Shown here: piece by piece, positions 6,817 to 14,175 of the stretch | Position numbering within the stretch: position 1 is the first letter of the stretch | Layout of the letters: the number at the start of each line of letters is the position of its first letter | Assembly (NCBI GenBank): GCA_030039895.1 | Contig: JASHUR010000180.1 | Span: 1 to 14,887 of the forward strand | Source of the DNA: Acidobacteriaceae bacterium | GTDB lineage: Bacteria; Acidobacteriota; Terriglobia; Terriglobales; Acidobacteriaceae | Direction: 5' to 3' | DNA length: 14,887 bases | Program-made: the position numbers and the translations under genes | The notes under the pieces: generated by a model | What the model was told of the DNA's origin: nothing | What the model saw: the letters and a program-made list of their open reading frames with translations, nothing else | Database searches by the model: none

Positions 6817-8850
6817 ATGAAGAAGATGGGGCTAGTCCTGCTTGCAGTGCTCTCCGTCTCCCCCTTGGCGATTTGCCAGACAATCAATTCTTCTCCCCCG
6901 GCGCGAGTGATCACGCTCGGCAATTCGGTGATCGCGCTGGACGGTATCTGGAAGTTCCAGCCGGGGGACTCGCCGTGGGTGAACGGAAAGCCGGAGTGGG
7001 CGCAGCCGGGGTATGACGACTCGAAGTGGGCGGCGATGGATCTGACGCCCAAGGCCGGGGCGGTTGACGTGCAGTTTGGGACAAAGGGCTTTTTGCCAGG
7101 ATGGACGCAGAAGGGGTTCCCCAATCTGAGCGGTTATGCCTGGTACCGGATGCGGATTCGGGTGGCGGATGCCGGCGAGCCGCTGTGGCTCAAGATGCCG
7201 ATCGACTTCGATGATGGCTACCAGGTTTACGCGAACGGGCAGTATGTGGGCGAGTGCGGAGGGTTCGCTCGTAATCATGTGCGGCTCTACTTTTCCCATC
7301 CACTTTCGTTTGCGTTGCCCACGCCCGGACCGGACGGTGTGCTTGAGCTGGCTGTGCGTTTCTATATGTCGCCAGCCACGCGATACTTCTATCCCGATGT
7401 TGGAGGCATGCATGAGGTGCCGATGGTGGGTGCGGCGTCCACGGTGCAGTTATTGCAGGCAGCGGACAGGGTGCAGGTTTTTCGCTATCAGTTGGGAATG
7501 TTTCTCACAGTTTTACTGTTTTTGCTGATTGCGCCGATGGCGCTGTGGGCATGGCTGCGGAACCGACAGGATCGCATGTACCTGTGGCTCTTTCTGGCGC
7601 TGGGGTGCACGATTTCCGCCAACATCGCGGACCTGGTCGCGGAGTCCACGTTCCTCCTTTCTTACTCGACCGGCCTCTTTTTGCGAGACATCTCGCTTCT
7701 CATCCTGCCTCTTTGGCTCATGTTCTGGTGGCACTGGTTCCACTTGCAGGGAACGCGCTGGATCATACGCGCTGCGTGGTTGCTGACGGCTGCGCGTGTG
7801 GTGATGGTGCTGTGTACTCTCTCACCGACGATGGGATTCAATTTACTGCCTCTGCATCTGCTGCATGGCGTCAATCTGGTTTCGCTCGGGCTCACCATCG
7901 CCATTGGCGCGCTGGTCGCGGCTTTGCTAGTCGAAGGCATTCGCCGCAATCGCGCCGAGGTGCTGCTGGCGGTTGTTCCCATCCTGCTGCTGGAGATTTC
8001 CACCTTTGACGACTACCTTCTGGCCATCTTCCATCAACCCGCCCGCTTTTTCGTCTATGGAGTTGGCATGCGTATCGAAGATCTCGCTGACATTTTGATG
8101 GGGCTGGTCGTCGGCGTAGTGGCCTTGCGGAGGTTTGTGCGTACACAGGTCCGCCAAGAGGTTTCGAGGAAGGCCATTGCGCAGGACCTGGAACAGGCGC
8201 ATGAGTTGCAGCAGAAGGTGCTGATTCCGGAGGCGATTGCCTCAAAATACTTCACCATTGAGGCCGAGTACCGCCCGGCGCAGACGGTGGGCGGGGACTT
8301 CTTCCAGACGCTGACGCGGCCGGACGGGACGCTGCTGGTGGTGATCGGGGATGTGTCGGGCAAGGGCGTGAGCGCGGCAATGCTGGTCGCGGTGCTGGTG
8401 GGGGCGATTCGGAGTACTGCCGAGCAGAGTTTTGACCCAGCTGGGATGCTCGCCATGCTCAATCGCCGCCTGATAGGACGGTCGGGCGGGCACTTCGCGA
8501 CGTGCCTGGCGGCGGAGATCAAGCCGGATGGAACGATGCAGATTGCGAATGCGGGGCATCTGCCGCCGTATCTGAATGGAAAGGAGATGGCGATTGAAGG
8601 CTCGCTACCGTTGGGCATCGCGAGCGATGCTGAATATCCTGCTCAGACCTTCACGCTCCAGGCTGGCGACCGGCTTACCTTTATGACCGACGGTGTGGTG
8701 GAAGCAACCAATGAGGCCAAGGAACTGTTTGGTTTTGACCGTGCGCGCGATGCGAGCCGGGAGCGTGCGGCGGCGATTGCGCGGCAGGCGCAGAGCTTTG
8801 GACAGGAGGACGACATTACGGTGGTGGGCGTGGCGTATTCGGCTACGTGA
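6817..8850 (+). CDS. Membrane receptor phosphatase: sugar-binding-like ectodomain, 7TM, SpoIIE/PP2C domain (paralog 2)
   Basis: 677-residue tandem paralog of the preceding gene, 64 bp downstream of it. The frame is open further upstream into the first gene. The ATG at 6817 is chosen because it gives the same signal peptide (MKKMGLVLLAVLSVSPLAIC) and the same 18-bp leader. The ectodomain matches closely (LGNSVIALDGIWKFQPGD, PEWAQPGYDDSKWAAMDLTP, YQVYANGQYVGECG). The seven membrane segments are recognisable but much diverged. The SpoIIE/PP2C domain is nearly the same, with D494, D512, D625 and D665-D666 in the metal-site motifs, so it should be catalytically intact. It probably responds to a related but different cue, or forms mixed dimers with paralog 1; both are inference. 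A nuoB gene begins 47 bp after its stop. Confidence 0.9.
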   Translation: MKKMGLVLLAVLSVSPLAICQTINSSPPARVITLGNSVIALDGIWKFQPGDSPWVNGKPEWAQPGYDDSKWAAMDLTPKAGAVDVQFGTKGFLPGWTQKGFPNLSGYAWYRMRIRVADAGEPLWLKMPIDFDDGYQVYANGQYVGECGGFARNHVRLYFSHPLSFALPTPGPDGVLELAVRFYMSPATRYFYPDVGGMHEVPMVGAASTVQLLQAADRVQVFRYQLGMFLTVLLFLLIAPMALWAWLRNRQDRMYLWLFLALGCTISANIADLVAESTFLLSYSTGLFLRDISLLILPLWLMFWWHWFHLQGTRWIIRAAWLLTAARVVMVLCTLSPTMGFNLLPLHLLHGVNLVSLGLTIAIGALVAALLVEGIRRNRAEVLLAVVPILLLEISTFDDYLLAIFHQPARFFVYGVGMRIEDLADILMGLVVGVVALRRFVRTQVRQEVSRKAIAQDLEQAHELQQKVLIPEAIASKYFTIEAEYRPAQTVGGDFFQTLTRPDGTLLVVIGDVSGKGVSAAMLVAVLVGAIRSTAEQSFDPAGMLAMLNRRLIGRSGGHFATCLAAEIKPDGTMQIANAGHLPPYLNGKEMAIEGSLPLGIASDAEYPAQTFTLQAGDRLTFMTDGVVEATNEAKELFGFDRARDASRERAAAIARQAQSFGQEDDITVVGVAYSAT

Positions 8851-8885
8851 TGGGGAGGCAGTTCTTCGCGGGTCGGCAACAGCGG

Positions 8886-8891
8886 TATAGT
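8886..8891 (+). promoter_or_regulatory. -10-like hexamer close to the nuoB start
   Basis: TATAGT ends 6 nt before the preferred nuoB ATG. A weak -35-like TTCTTC lies at 8862-8867 with 18-bp spacing. If used, the transcript would start at or next to the ATG. Only the hexamer itself is seen. Confidence 0.25.
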
Positions 8892-8897
8892 AAAGGT

Positions 8898-9470
8898 ATG
8901 AGCGAATTGGCGCAGGACCGGTATTTGTTCGGAAACCTTGAGAGCAGCGGCAAGAACCGCGAGAAGCTGAAAGAGGTGAGCTACGGCTATGAGCAGCCGG
9001 AGGGGATCTTCCTGACTTCGCTGGATGCGGCGATCAACTGGGTGCGGAAGAGCTCGATCTGGCCGATGACGTTCGGGCTGGCGTGCTGCGCGATCGAGAT
9101 GATGTCGATGGGGGCGTCGCGGTTTGATGTGGCGCGGTTCGGGGCGGAGGTGTTCCGTCCGTCGCCGCGGCAGTCGGACCTGATGGTGATTGCCGGGCGG
9201 GTATCGCAGAAGATGGCGCCGGTGATCCGGCGGCTGTATGACCAGATGCCGGAGCCGAAGTGGGTAATTTCGATGGGCGCGTGCGCGACGTCGGGCGGGG
9301 TGTTTAACAACTATGCACTCCTGCAGGGGGTAAATCAGGTGATTCCGGTGGATGTTTATGTGCCCGGATGTCCCCCAAGGCCGGAACAGCTCATCTATGC
9401 AATTACACTGCTGCAGGAAAAGATCCAGCACGAGAAGGGCAGTGTAAAGAGAGCACTTAACTTGCAGTAA
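8898..9470 (+). CDS. nuoB: NADH-quinone oxidoreductase subunit B
   Basis: Complex I peripheral-arm subunit that carries the terminal iron-sulfur cluster N2, which passes electrons to quinone. It is 190 residues from the ATG at 8898. The four N2 cysteine ligands are present: C63-C64 (FGLACCAIEMM), C129 (GACATSGG) and C158 (PGCPPRPE). The core from about residue 36 to 175 is canonical, so the protein looks functional. The frame is open upstream to the stop of the previous gene, with an ATG at 8850 that would add 16 unlikely residues (MGRQFFAGRQQRYSKG). The 8898 start is preferred because family-like sequence begins there and AAAGG lies close by. No nuoA, nuoC or nuoD is adjacent, which is unusual; the remaining subunits must be elsewhere, or this is a second copy. 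Confidence 0.95.
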   Translation: MSELAQDRYLFGNLESSGKNREKLKEVSYGYEQPEGIFLTSLDAAINWVRKSSIWPMTFGLACCAIEMMSMGASRFDVARFGAEVFRPSPRQSDLMVIAGRVSQKMAPVIRRLYDQMPEPKWVISMGACATSGGVFNNYALLQGVNQVIPVDVYVPGCPPRPEQLIYAITLLQEKIQHEKGSVKRALNLQ

Positions 9471-9784
9471 ACGCTTGATCCTGAGCCGGTTGATCGATAT
9501 CGGGGAGGGTGAGGCGTGTTTCTTATAAGAATGAGCAAAATTCGAGCGGTCTGATATGACCCAAAGTGTGTAAAGTTGGGTTTATTTTCTGACTGAAAGT
9601 CTGGCGGTTTAGGCAACTGATTGAAGAATTTATGCTCTAAGTATGTGAAAGTGTGGTAATTTTAACGTCGTACTTTTTGTGCTTTTTTGGGTGCATTCTG
9701 CCCGTTGTCTTGATTCAGGCTTACTTTCCATAAGCTGTCATTCCACATTTGTATGACTTCCCATAGGTTGCGGAGGATACACGC
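9471..9784 (+). promoter_or_regulatory. AT-richer intergenic region upstream of the OmpA-like gene
   Basis: These 314 bp hold no supportable gene and are clearly richer in A+T than their flanks. Visible elements: a perfect 12-bp palindrome TTCTTATAAGAA (9520-9531); a weak hairpin ACCCAA/TTGGGT (9559-9564, 9576-9581) followed by TTATTTTC, possibly the nuoB terminator; T-rich tracts around 9672-9688; a possible promoter TTGATT (9710-9715) with TAAGCT (9731-9736) at a short 15-bp spacing; and a strong ribosome site GGAGGA (9772-9777), 7 nt before the next ATG. Confidence 0.4.
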
Positions 9785-11497
9785 ATGCAGTCTCGTTTGT
9801 TCCATTCACTAAGCAGAATTTTGCTCGCCGGATGCGTATTAGGAGTTGGCGCATCGGTTATGTATGGGCAGAGTTCTTCGTCTTTGCCGTCTGCTCCCCA
9901 GGAGCAGTCCCCGTCCCGCGTCGATGTTTTCGTCGGGTATTCGTATGCAGCTCCCAAGGATACAGTAGTTACGCCCCTTGGGAACGGCAACTACTTTAAT
10001 CAGCGCCCGTCCGACGTTAGTACCGGAGCGATTGCAAGCGGTGCGTACTACTTCAACCGTTACGTTGGCGGCCAGCTGGAGTATGCAAACCATCAAGATG
10101 GAAAAAATGATGGTTTCCAGACAATGATGGCCGGCATTATCTTCCGGTTCCCGTTCGAAGCGGACGACATCGAGCCGTTTGTGCACGGGCTGGTTGGCGC
10201 GACCCGCTTTGGCGGACCGAACAACGACGGCCCCGGTGCAAGCCCGGTAACGGTCCACTACAATACCTGGGGCCCCGCGTTTGAAGGGGGCGGCGGACTG
10301 GACTACGGGCTGCCGTGGTTTAATCACCACCTGTCGCTGCGTCTCTTCCAGGCCGATTACGAGTACATGCATGTGAACTTTGGGCCGCAGAATTTCACCG
10401 GCGGCCGGTTGAATGCGAACACAGCTCAACTGAGCACGGGTCTTGTTTTCCACTTTGGAAGCCTCACTCCTCCGCCGCCTGTACAGTACGCCTGCTCGGC
10501 CAGCCCAGACTCTGTGTATCCGGGTGAGCCGATCACGATTACGGGCACTGCGACGAACCTAAACCCGAAGAAGACGGCAACGTACAGCTGGACGGGCGAG
10601 GGCGCGAGCGGTTCGAGCTCGACGACAACGATCCAGACGGGCAGCCTGGCACCGGGCAGCTACACGGTGTCCGGTCATGTGTCGGAAGGCGCAAAGGCCG
10701 GCGAGTCCGCAGACTGCACGGCGAGCTTCACGGTGAAGCAGTTTGAGCCTCCGACAGTGAGCTGCGTGGCGAATCCTTCGAACGTGAATCCGGGCGAGAG
10801 CTCGACGATCACGGCGACTGGCGTAAGCCCGCAGAACCGTCCATTGACCTACAGCTACCAGGCATCAGCAGGATCGATCAGCGGAACCAGCAATACGGCA
10901 ACGTTGTCGACGACGGGGGCACCGGCCGGAGAAATTACGGTCACGTGTAACGTTGCAGATGACAAGGGACAGACGGCGTCGGCTACGACGACGGTAACCG
11001 TGGCGGCTCCGCCGGCACCGGCACCGAAGACGCAGACGCTGTGCTCGATCGAGTTCAACCATGATCCTCGGCGTCCAACCCGCGTTGACAACGACGCGAA
11101 GGGCTGCCTGGATGACGTGGCGCTGAATCTACAGCGTTCGCCCGATGCAACTCTGGTGGTCGTGGGCAATTCGGCCCCGGTACCCGAGGTGCGCGGACGC
11201 CATCGCCGGAGCGAGATGTCTGCCGAAGAGATGGCTGCTCAGCGTGCGGTGAACACGAAGAGCTACCTGGTGACCGAGAAGGGCATTGATCCGACCCGCA
11301 TTTCGGTGCGGACGGGCAACTCCGGAACAAATGAGGTGGAGGACTACCTTGTACCGTCCGGAGCGAACTTCGAGGCCGATGTGCCGGGCACGACCATGGT
11401 TAACGAATCTCTGGTGAAGCCACAGGCTCGTAAGCCGCTGGGCGAGCGCCATCCGGTTCGTCACCATCACAAGAAGGCGGCAGCTCCGAGTCAGTAA
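9785..11497 (+). CDS. Outer-membrane beta-barrel protein with two Ig-like domains and an OmpA-like C-terminus
   Basis: 570-residue predicted outer-membrane protein. Signal peptide at about 1-29 (LSRILLAGCVLGVGASVMYG). Residues about 38-222 look like a small eight-stranded barrel, with alternating aromatic strands (VDVFVGYSYAAP, YYFNRYVGGQLEYA, LSLRLFQADYEYMHVNFG) and LSTGLVFHFG as the closing strand. After a Pro-rich linker come two Ig/PKD-like domains (about 235-318 and 322-408), each with a cysteine pair. An OmpA-like domain follows (about 415-535: LCSIEFNHD, AAQRAVNTKSYLVTEKGI, RISVRTGN) and then a basic His-rich tail (RHPVRHHHKKAA). A structural or envelope-anchoring role is likely. The usual peptidoglycan-contacting Asp of the GxTD motif appears to be absent (G461-N462-S463-A464), whereas the partner Arg (R487) is kept. 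The start is supported by GGAGGA at 9772. It is bounded by its own terminator and so probably monocistronic. Confidence 0.85.
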   Translation: MQSRLFHSLSRILLAGCVLGVGASVMYGQSSSSLPSAPQEQSPSRVDVFVGYSYAAPKDTVVTPLGNGNYFNQRPSDVSTGAIASGAYYFNRYVGGQLEYANHQDGKNDGFQTMMAGIIFRFPFEADDIEPFVHGLVGATRFGGPNNDGPGASPVTVHYNTWGPAFEGGGGLDYGLPWFNHHLSLRLFQADYEYMHVNFGPQNFTGGRLNANTAQLSTGLVFHFGSLTPPPPVQYACSASPDSVYPGEPITITGTATNLNPKKTATYSWTGEGASGSSSTTTIQTGSLAPGSYTVSGHVSEGAKAGESADCTASFTVKQFEPPTVSCVANPSNVNPGESSTITATGVSPQNRPLTYSYQASAGSISGTSNTATLSTTGAPAGEITVTCNVADDKGQTASATTTVTVAAPPAPAPKTQTLCSIEFNHDPRRPTRVDNDAKGCLDDVALNLQRSPDATLVVVGNSAPVPEVRGRHRRSEMSAEEMAAQRAVNTKSYLVTEKGIDPTRISVRTGNSGTNEVEDYLVPSGANFEADVPGTTMVNESLVKPQARKPLGERHPVRHHHKKAAAPSQ

Positions 11498-11520
11498 GCT
11501 GCCAGTAACTAGAACTAAAG

Positions 11521-11552
11521 AAAGGCCGTCCGGGTTTCCGGGCGGCCTTTTT
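11521..11552 (+). terminator. Rho-independent terminator after the OmpA-like gene
   Basis: A 13-bp stem pairs AAAGGCCGTCCGG (11521-11533) with CCGGGCGGCCTTT (11538-11550), with one G-T pair and a GTTT loop. The stem runs into TTTTT at 11548-11552. It lies 24 nt past the stop codon. This is a textbook intrinsic terminator. Confidence 0.93.
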
Positions 11553-11610
11553 GTGTGCACGGGAGCTGCAAAGTGTGATTGCCGACACCGGGCGGGTATC
11601 GAAAATGGTA

Positions 11611-11640
11611 TCCACAGTTCCGGGGGGACGGGGATATTAT
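11611..11640 (+). promoter_or_regulatory. Candidate promoter for the Asp-box protein gene
   Basis: TATTAT at 11635-11640 is a good -10-like hexamer 45 nt before the preferred ATG. The best partner at 18-bp spacing is the weak TCCACA (11611-11616). A GGTATC direct repeat (11595-11600 and 11607-11612) lies just upstream. A new promoter is expected here because a strong terminator precedes it. Confidence 0.3.
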
Positions 11641-11685
11641 CGTACAGAAGCGCGTCGAGCCTCGAGGCTTCCCCCGAAGGAACTT

Positions 11686-13680
11686 ATGAATCGAAGAAAG
11701 TTTCTCTCCCTCTTGGGTCTGGCCACCTTAGTACTCGTGATTTTTCATCCGGCTGCGGCCACGGCAGCCTCTTCCCGCTGGATTTCGGTCGGGCCCGCAG
11801 GGGGCGATGCACGCTCCTTCGCGTCCAGCCCCGCTGATCCCCATCATATTTATTTGGGAACTACGAATAGCTGGATCTATCAGTCCACGGATGATGGCGC
11901 TACCTGGACGAGACTGGCGCAACTGGGCGCGGTTGATGATCTGGTGATCGATAACCTGCTTGTTGATGAATCCGATCCGAAGACGCTGTATGCCGGCGTT
12001 TGGCAGATGGATGAAAACGGCGGCGGAATCTATATCAGCCATGACGAAGGCCGTACCTGGACAGCAAGTCCGGGGATGCTGGGCCAGTCGGTGCGGTCAC
12101 TGACGCAGGCTGTGTCGAATCCTAATATCCTGGTCGCCGGAACAATGACAGGCGTGTACCGCAGCGAGGATGGAGGGTTGCACTGGACGGAGATCAGCCC
12201 GCCGGGCAGCCAGGAGATTCACAAGGTAGAGTCGGTAGCCATTGATCCGACAGATGCGAAGATCATTTACGCCGGGACCTGGCATTTGCCATGGAAGACG
12301 ACGGATGGCGGCGCGAACTGGACCAACATCAAACAAGGGTTGATCGTTGATTCGGATGTGTTTTCGATTTTGCTGGATCCGAAGTTTCCGACCACGATGT
12401 ATCTGAGCGCCTGCTCGGGAATTTACAAGAGCGATTCGGCCGGGGCGCAGTTCCACAAGATCCAGGGTATTCCTTCTTCTGCGCGTCGCACGCGGGTTCT
12501 GATGATGGATCCGGCGAACCGCAGCATTGTGTACGCCGGAACGACCGAGGGCCTGTACAAGACGGAAGATGCGGGCACGAACTGGAAGCGGATGACCGGA
12601 CCGGACCTGATTATCAACGATATTTATGTAGACCCGACGAATCCGAATCGCGTGCTGCTGGCGACGGACCGCAGCGGCGTGCTGGCAAGCAATGACGCTG
12701 GAGTGAGTTTTGCGTCATCGAACAGCGGAATTTCGCAGCGGCAGGTGGTAGCGCTGCTGGCGGATGCAAAGCGGCCCCAGACGATGTATGCAGGCGTGGT
12801 GAATGACAAGAGCTATGGCGGCGTGTTTGTATCCGAAGACGCCGGCAAGAGCTGGACACAACGCAGCCAGGGACTGGACGGGCGCGATGTGTTCAGCCTG
12901 GCGCAGTCGGAGGACGGGACGGTCTATGCAGGAACGAATGACGGGCTGTTCCGGTTGAGCGGCTACGTGTGGGTTCCGGACAGCAGAGTTGTGAATGAAA
13001 GGACGCGTACAGAGTACTATTACCGGCGTCACAAACGCCTTTCGCGCACGGTTGTAACAGGCAAGAGCGAGTCGGAGATTCGCACGCGGGTCAACGATCT
13101 TTCGATGCAGGGACCGGTATGGTACGCAGCAACGGCGGAGGGTGTTTACCGGAGCACGACTCAGGGGGCTACCTGGACCGGGCCGGTGCTCCGCGGCGGT
13201 GATTACCGCTTTGTGGACGCGCATGACGGCGTGGTGCTTGCGGCGCAACTGTTCGGCATGCGGCTGTCACAGGACGGTGGAGTGAGCTGGCAGAGGTTGG
13301 CATTGCCGACAGGCCTGACCCAGGTCACCGCATTGACGGCGACGCCCAGCGGCGCACTGTGGGTAGGCGGGCTGCAGGGGGCGTTCTACAGCAATGACAA
13401 GGGGCAGACGTGGCAGGCAGTCAGCGATTTGCCGATACGAGATATCGACAACATCGATTACGACGCAGGGCTGGGGCGCGTGGTGATTACTTCACGCGAC
13501 TCGGACCTGGTGTTTGCCCTGAACTCCGACGATCGATCGTGGAAGTGGTGGAACGCGGGCTGGCGAGTGCGAATGGTGCATTCGGTGGACGGCCGGCTGA
13601 TAGCGGCGTCGTTATATGACGGCGTGGTGATGGAGCCGCATCGGGACAGCGTGCTGGCCCAGGAAATGGCGACGAGATAG
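11686..13680 (+). CDS. Exported Asp-box (BNR/sortilin-type) beta-propeller protein
   Basis: 664-residue exported protein of unknown role. The ATG at 11686 is chosen over an upstream open frame because it is preceded by GAAGGA and begins a signal peptide, MNRRKFLSLLGLATLVLVIF, ending near AATAA. The NRRKFLS segment resembles a Tat twin-arginine motif. Asp-box hairpins (S-x-D-x-G-x-x-W) recur at residues 67-74, 118-125, 160-167, 205-212, 293-300, 335-342, 383-390, 490-497, 528-535 and 569-576, with a degenerate one near 249. This fits one or two beta-propellers like those of sortilin/Vps10, Ycf48 or sialidase-type proteins. The repeat alone does not indicate an enzyme, and no catalytic set was recognised. 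A basic Arg/Tyr-rich insert (about 425-465: RTRTEYYYRRHKRLSR) interrupts the repeats. A GNAT gene starts 2 nt after its stop. Confidence 0.85.
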   Translation: MNRRKFLSLLGLATLVLVIFHPAAATAASSRWISVGPAGGDARSFASSPADPHHIYLGTTNSWIYQSTDDGATWTRLAQLGAVDDLVIDNLLVDESDPKTLYAGVWQMDENGGGIYISHDEGRTWTASPGMLGQSVRSLTQAVSNPNILVAGTMTGVYRSEDGGLHWTEISPPGSQEIHKVESVAIDPTDAKIIYAGTWHLPWKTTDGGANWTNIKQGLIVDSDVFSILLDPKFPTTMYLSACSGIYKSDSAGAQFHKIQGIPSSARRTRVLMMDPANRSIVYAGTTEGLYKTEDAGTNWKRMTGPDLIINDIYVDPTNPNRVLLATDRSGVLASNDAGVSFASSNSGISQRQVVALLADAKRPQTMYAGVVNDKSYGGVFVSEDAGKSWTQRSQGLDGRDVFSLAQSEDGTVYAGTNDGLFRLSGYVWVPDSRVVNERTRTEYYYRRHKRLSRTVVTGKSESEIRTRVNDLSMQGPVWYAATAEGVYRSTTQGATWTGPVLRGGDYRFVDAHDGVVLAAQLFGMRLSQDGGVSWQRLALPTGLTQVTALTATPSGALWVGGLQGAFYSNDKGQTWQAVSDLPIRDIDNIDYDAGLGRVVITSRDSDLVFALNSDDRSWKWWNAGWRVRMVHSVDGRLIAASLYDGVVMEPHRDSVLAQEMATR

Positions 13681-13682
13681 CT

Positions 13683-14135
13683 GTGGCCGAGATACGCCGG
13701 GTCGAGCGCGAGGATGTCGAGACTCTCTTCGCGCTGGACCAGGCGTGTTTCCGGCCGGGAATTGCCTACTCGAAAGCGGAGTTGAGGTATTTCCTTTTTC
13801 ATCCCACCGGAATTTCGCTGGTTGCGGCTGATGGCGACGGCATTGCAGGCTTTGCGATTGCCGAGATGCGCATGGAACATGGGCAACCGATCGGGCATAT
13901 TGTGACGATTGATGTAGAGCCGGCACGGCGCAGGCAAGGCGTGGGCCGGATGCTGATGCGGGCAGTTACAGAACGCTTCCGTGAGGCAGGCGTAGCACGC
14001 CTGCGGTTGGAGGTCGCGGTAGATAATAACGGCGCGATTGCGTTTTACAAGGAGCTTGGATTTGCCCTGGAGGGGCGCATTCGGGGGTATTACCTGGGAC
14101 GGCTGGATGCGCTGGTGATGGCGCGCGCGGCATGA
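13683..14135 (+). CDS. GNAT-family N-acetyltransferase (RimI-like)
   Basis: 150-residue cytoplasmic acetyl-CoA-dependent acetyltransferase. It starts with GTG, 2 nt after the TAG of the propeller gene, so its translation is probably coupled to that gene. The core GNAT features are present: IVTIDVEPARRRQGVG (73-88), with the acetyl-CoA pyrophosphate loop R84-Q85-G86-V87-G88, and LEVAVDNNGAIAFYKELGF (109-127), where N116 and Y122 occupy the usual positions. Length and the motif resemble RimI, which acetylates ribosomal protein S18, but genomes carry many similar GNATs and the substrate here cannot be assigned. It lies 40 bp from the convergent gene on its right. Confidence 0.88.
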   Translation: MAEIRRVEREDVETLFALDQACFRPGIAYSKAELRYFLFHPTGISLVAADGDGIAGFAIAEMRMEHGQPIGHIVTIDVEPARRRQGVGRMLMRAVTERFREAGVARLRLEVAVDNNGAIAFYKELGFALEGRIRGYYLGRLDALVMARAA

Positions 14136-14175
14136 CGAGCTGTGCGGTTGAGGTTGTGGGCCCGGGTCAGGGCAC

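Noticed and set aside
4746..8618. Minus-strand open frames opposite the two phosphatase genes
   Set aside because: They recur at matching places in both paralogs only because the sense genes are duplicated. The compositions are Ser/Arg/Pro-rich shadows.
11479..11503. Inverted repeat GGCAGCT/AGCTGCC spanning the stop codon of the outer-membrane gene
   Set aside because: It has no T-tract and overlaps coding sequence. The stronger hairpin at 11521-11552 is the credible terminator.
11551..11685. Upstream extension of the Asp-box protein
   Set aside because: It would start inside the terminator T-run and place 45 residues before the signal peptide. The ATG at 11686 has a ribosome site.
14136..14175. 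GCCC/GGGC hairpin between the convergent genes
   Set aside because: The stem is only 4 bp with mismatched flanks and no T-run, too weak to call a terminator.
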